Positions 62,813 through 64,000 of a DNA stretch of 64,000 nt are shown here, one piece after another. Below the pieces are notes generated by a model. It was not told the origin of the DNA. It saw only the letters and a list, made by a program, of their open reading frames with translations, and made no database searches. Made by a program: the position numbers and the translations under genes. Source of the DNA: Vespula vulgaris (taxonomy: Eukaryota; Arthropoda; Insecta; Hymenoptera; Vespidae); contig NC_066606.1 of NCBI RefSeq assembly GCF_905475345.1, forward strand, positions 2,535,001 through 2,599,000, in the 5' to 3' direction. Each line of letters begins with the position of its first letter. The first letter of the stretch is position 1.

Positions 62813-64000
62813 TTTTTGTTTTATAAAAAACTTTGTTTATAACGTTTCGATTGTATCGTTTATAACAGAATCTATTTTAACGAAATAAATATATTAAAAA
62901 TAAAAAAGATCGATTTAACATCGAAATTACGATATTTCTACCGATCAAGAAAAAATCAAAGAAAAAAAGAAAGAAAGGAAAGAATCATAAAAACCAAAAA
63001 AAAATTGCTCGATACTAAAAACAAAAATTTCAATAAAAGATTCTCATTCCAACTTCTCTTTCTTTTCAAAAAAACTATGTTCGAAACAAATACGAAAAAT
63101 CCATTGATAATCATAGAGAATATTCATAGTTTCCATAAAAACGAATATAAAATCTTCGATACGTAGTTTACTTCATGGGAGATGAAAAAGAAAAGTACGA
63201 CGAAAAGTATGAAGAAAAAAGAAATGAAAAGAAAAAGAAAATAATTAAAGTATAAGTTCCAAGGGATTTCAACGATATATTATATAATAAATATGTTTGT
63301 ATCCACACACACACACACAGACACACATGTATGTGTATGTTTGTACGAGTATACGTGTTTGTGTGAAAAGTGGAGCATAGAAAAGTACGATACGCCGAAA
63401 GGCAATTCCGACGTTTGCTATCAGAGAGAAGATGTTCGTCTCAAATAAGAACTCTTGGCCTCGTTGTAATTCCAACCGAGTAATTCGAGATAACGGTGAG
63501 TTGCCGTGTACGTTGCGATTCTATCCGATAGCATGTGGTAGAACAATAATGCCAGTGATGATGGTATAGTTGTATAGTTGTCTAGTAGGATATAAGGGAA
63601 AGATTCCTACTTGACCATTCGTCCTTCGTCCTTACTTCCCTTTTTACCTTCTTGCGTTTGCTAAGAAAAATCAAAAGAGAGAGAGAGAGAGAGAGAGAGA
63701 CTACTTTGAGAGAAGGATCACGATGAAATTTCAAACCACGATAGTGCAATTGCAACTCACTCGATGATAACGCTCGCTTATTCCTTTTATTCTTGTCCTT
63801 CTTTCAACATAGCTTCCATTTTCACGGATAGTATCATAGTAAAGGGTCGTTCACAATATTCTAAGAAATGAAATTATCGGACTCGTCCAAGAGACTTTCT
63901 TTTTCTCTCTCTCTCTCTCTTTTTTTTTCTTTTCTTTTCTTTTCTTTTTTAAATTGTAATAGACACGTTTGCAACGTTTGTATTGTTTTATTATCAGCAT

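Larger units (their letters stand above)
49070..64000 (-). other. Non-coding flank or intron, microsatellite-dense
   Basis: No gene was established. Less repetitive islands: 50340-50500, 51580-51840, 52130-52560, 53500-53700, 53870-54010, 55000-55140, 57050-57130, 58390-58620, 60690-60920, 61830-61990 and 63390-63880. The remainder is poly-T, GA/TC, AT and tetranucleotide repeats. The last island contains a plus-strand ATG at 63432 followed by a GTGAGT donor at 63496, but both strands are open there. Confidence 0.55.

Noticed and set aside
1..64000. CRISPR arrays, tRNA or rRNA genes, transposase genes
   Set aside because: The many direct repeats are simple tandem microsatellites or intronic duplications without spacer structure. 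No tRNA-like box A/B pairs were noticed by eye and no transposase motifs were seen. A tRNA or repeat-library scan would be decisive.

Overview
This is an AT-rich, microsatellite-saturated, CpG-tolerant stretch of a eukaryotic genome with canonical GT/AG introns. It looks like an insect, most likely an aculeate hymenopteran. That guess rests on base composition, a degenerate TTAGG-type telomere-like array, and the insect-style Fasciclin 1 and ORC3 proteins. The species cannot be fixed from the sequence alone. Coding DNA is a very small part of the window; most long open frames are translated GA/TC, poly-T or tri/tetranucleotide repeats.

Two genes can be reconstructed exon by exon. (1) Fas1 (Fasciclin 1, a cell-adhesion protein with FAS1 domains) lies on the minus strand. 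Five internal coding exons are present: 34331-34466, 8405-8598, 1558-1688, 1119-1215 and 1-119. All junction phases agree and give 225 uninterrupted residues covering the first FAS1 domain and much of the second. The gene runs off the left edge at its 3' end. Its signal-peptide exon was not identified and lies upstream (higher coordinates or outside the window). (2) Orc3 (origin recognition complex subunit 3) lies on the plus strand, complete, in 14 exons from 9676 to 13548, encoding 662 residues, with a polyadenylation signal at 13672. Orc3 sits wholly inside the 25.7-kb Fas1 intron between 34331 and 8598, in the opposite orientation: a nested, antisense gene pair.

Layout: 1-1700 holds three Fas1 exons and a G-rich TTGGGG-like tract. 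1700-8400 is a Fas1 intron with a young three-copy tandem repeat of about 290 bp (2601-3454). 8405-8598 is a Fas1 exon. 8600-9675 is the Orc3 upstream region. 9676-13680 is Orc3. 13.7-34.3 kb is the rest of the large Fas1 intron, containing several decayed local tandem duplications and islands of non-repetitive DNA. 34331-34466 is the first FAS1-domain exon. 34.9-36.1 kb is a decayed satellite with a unit near 200 bp. 36.2-64 kb is probably further Fas1 intron or 5' flank, with microsatellites, scattered non-repetitive islands (candidate regulatory DNA) and one short stretch near 48.5 kb whose codon-like composition stands out.

There is no operon-like or defence-like system. The strongest biological observations are the nested Orc3/Fas1 arrangement, the locally duplicated satellite-like units confined to introns, and a few unexplained coding-like or hairpin-bearing islands. 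I found no tRNA, rRNA or recognisable transposase genes.
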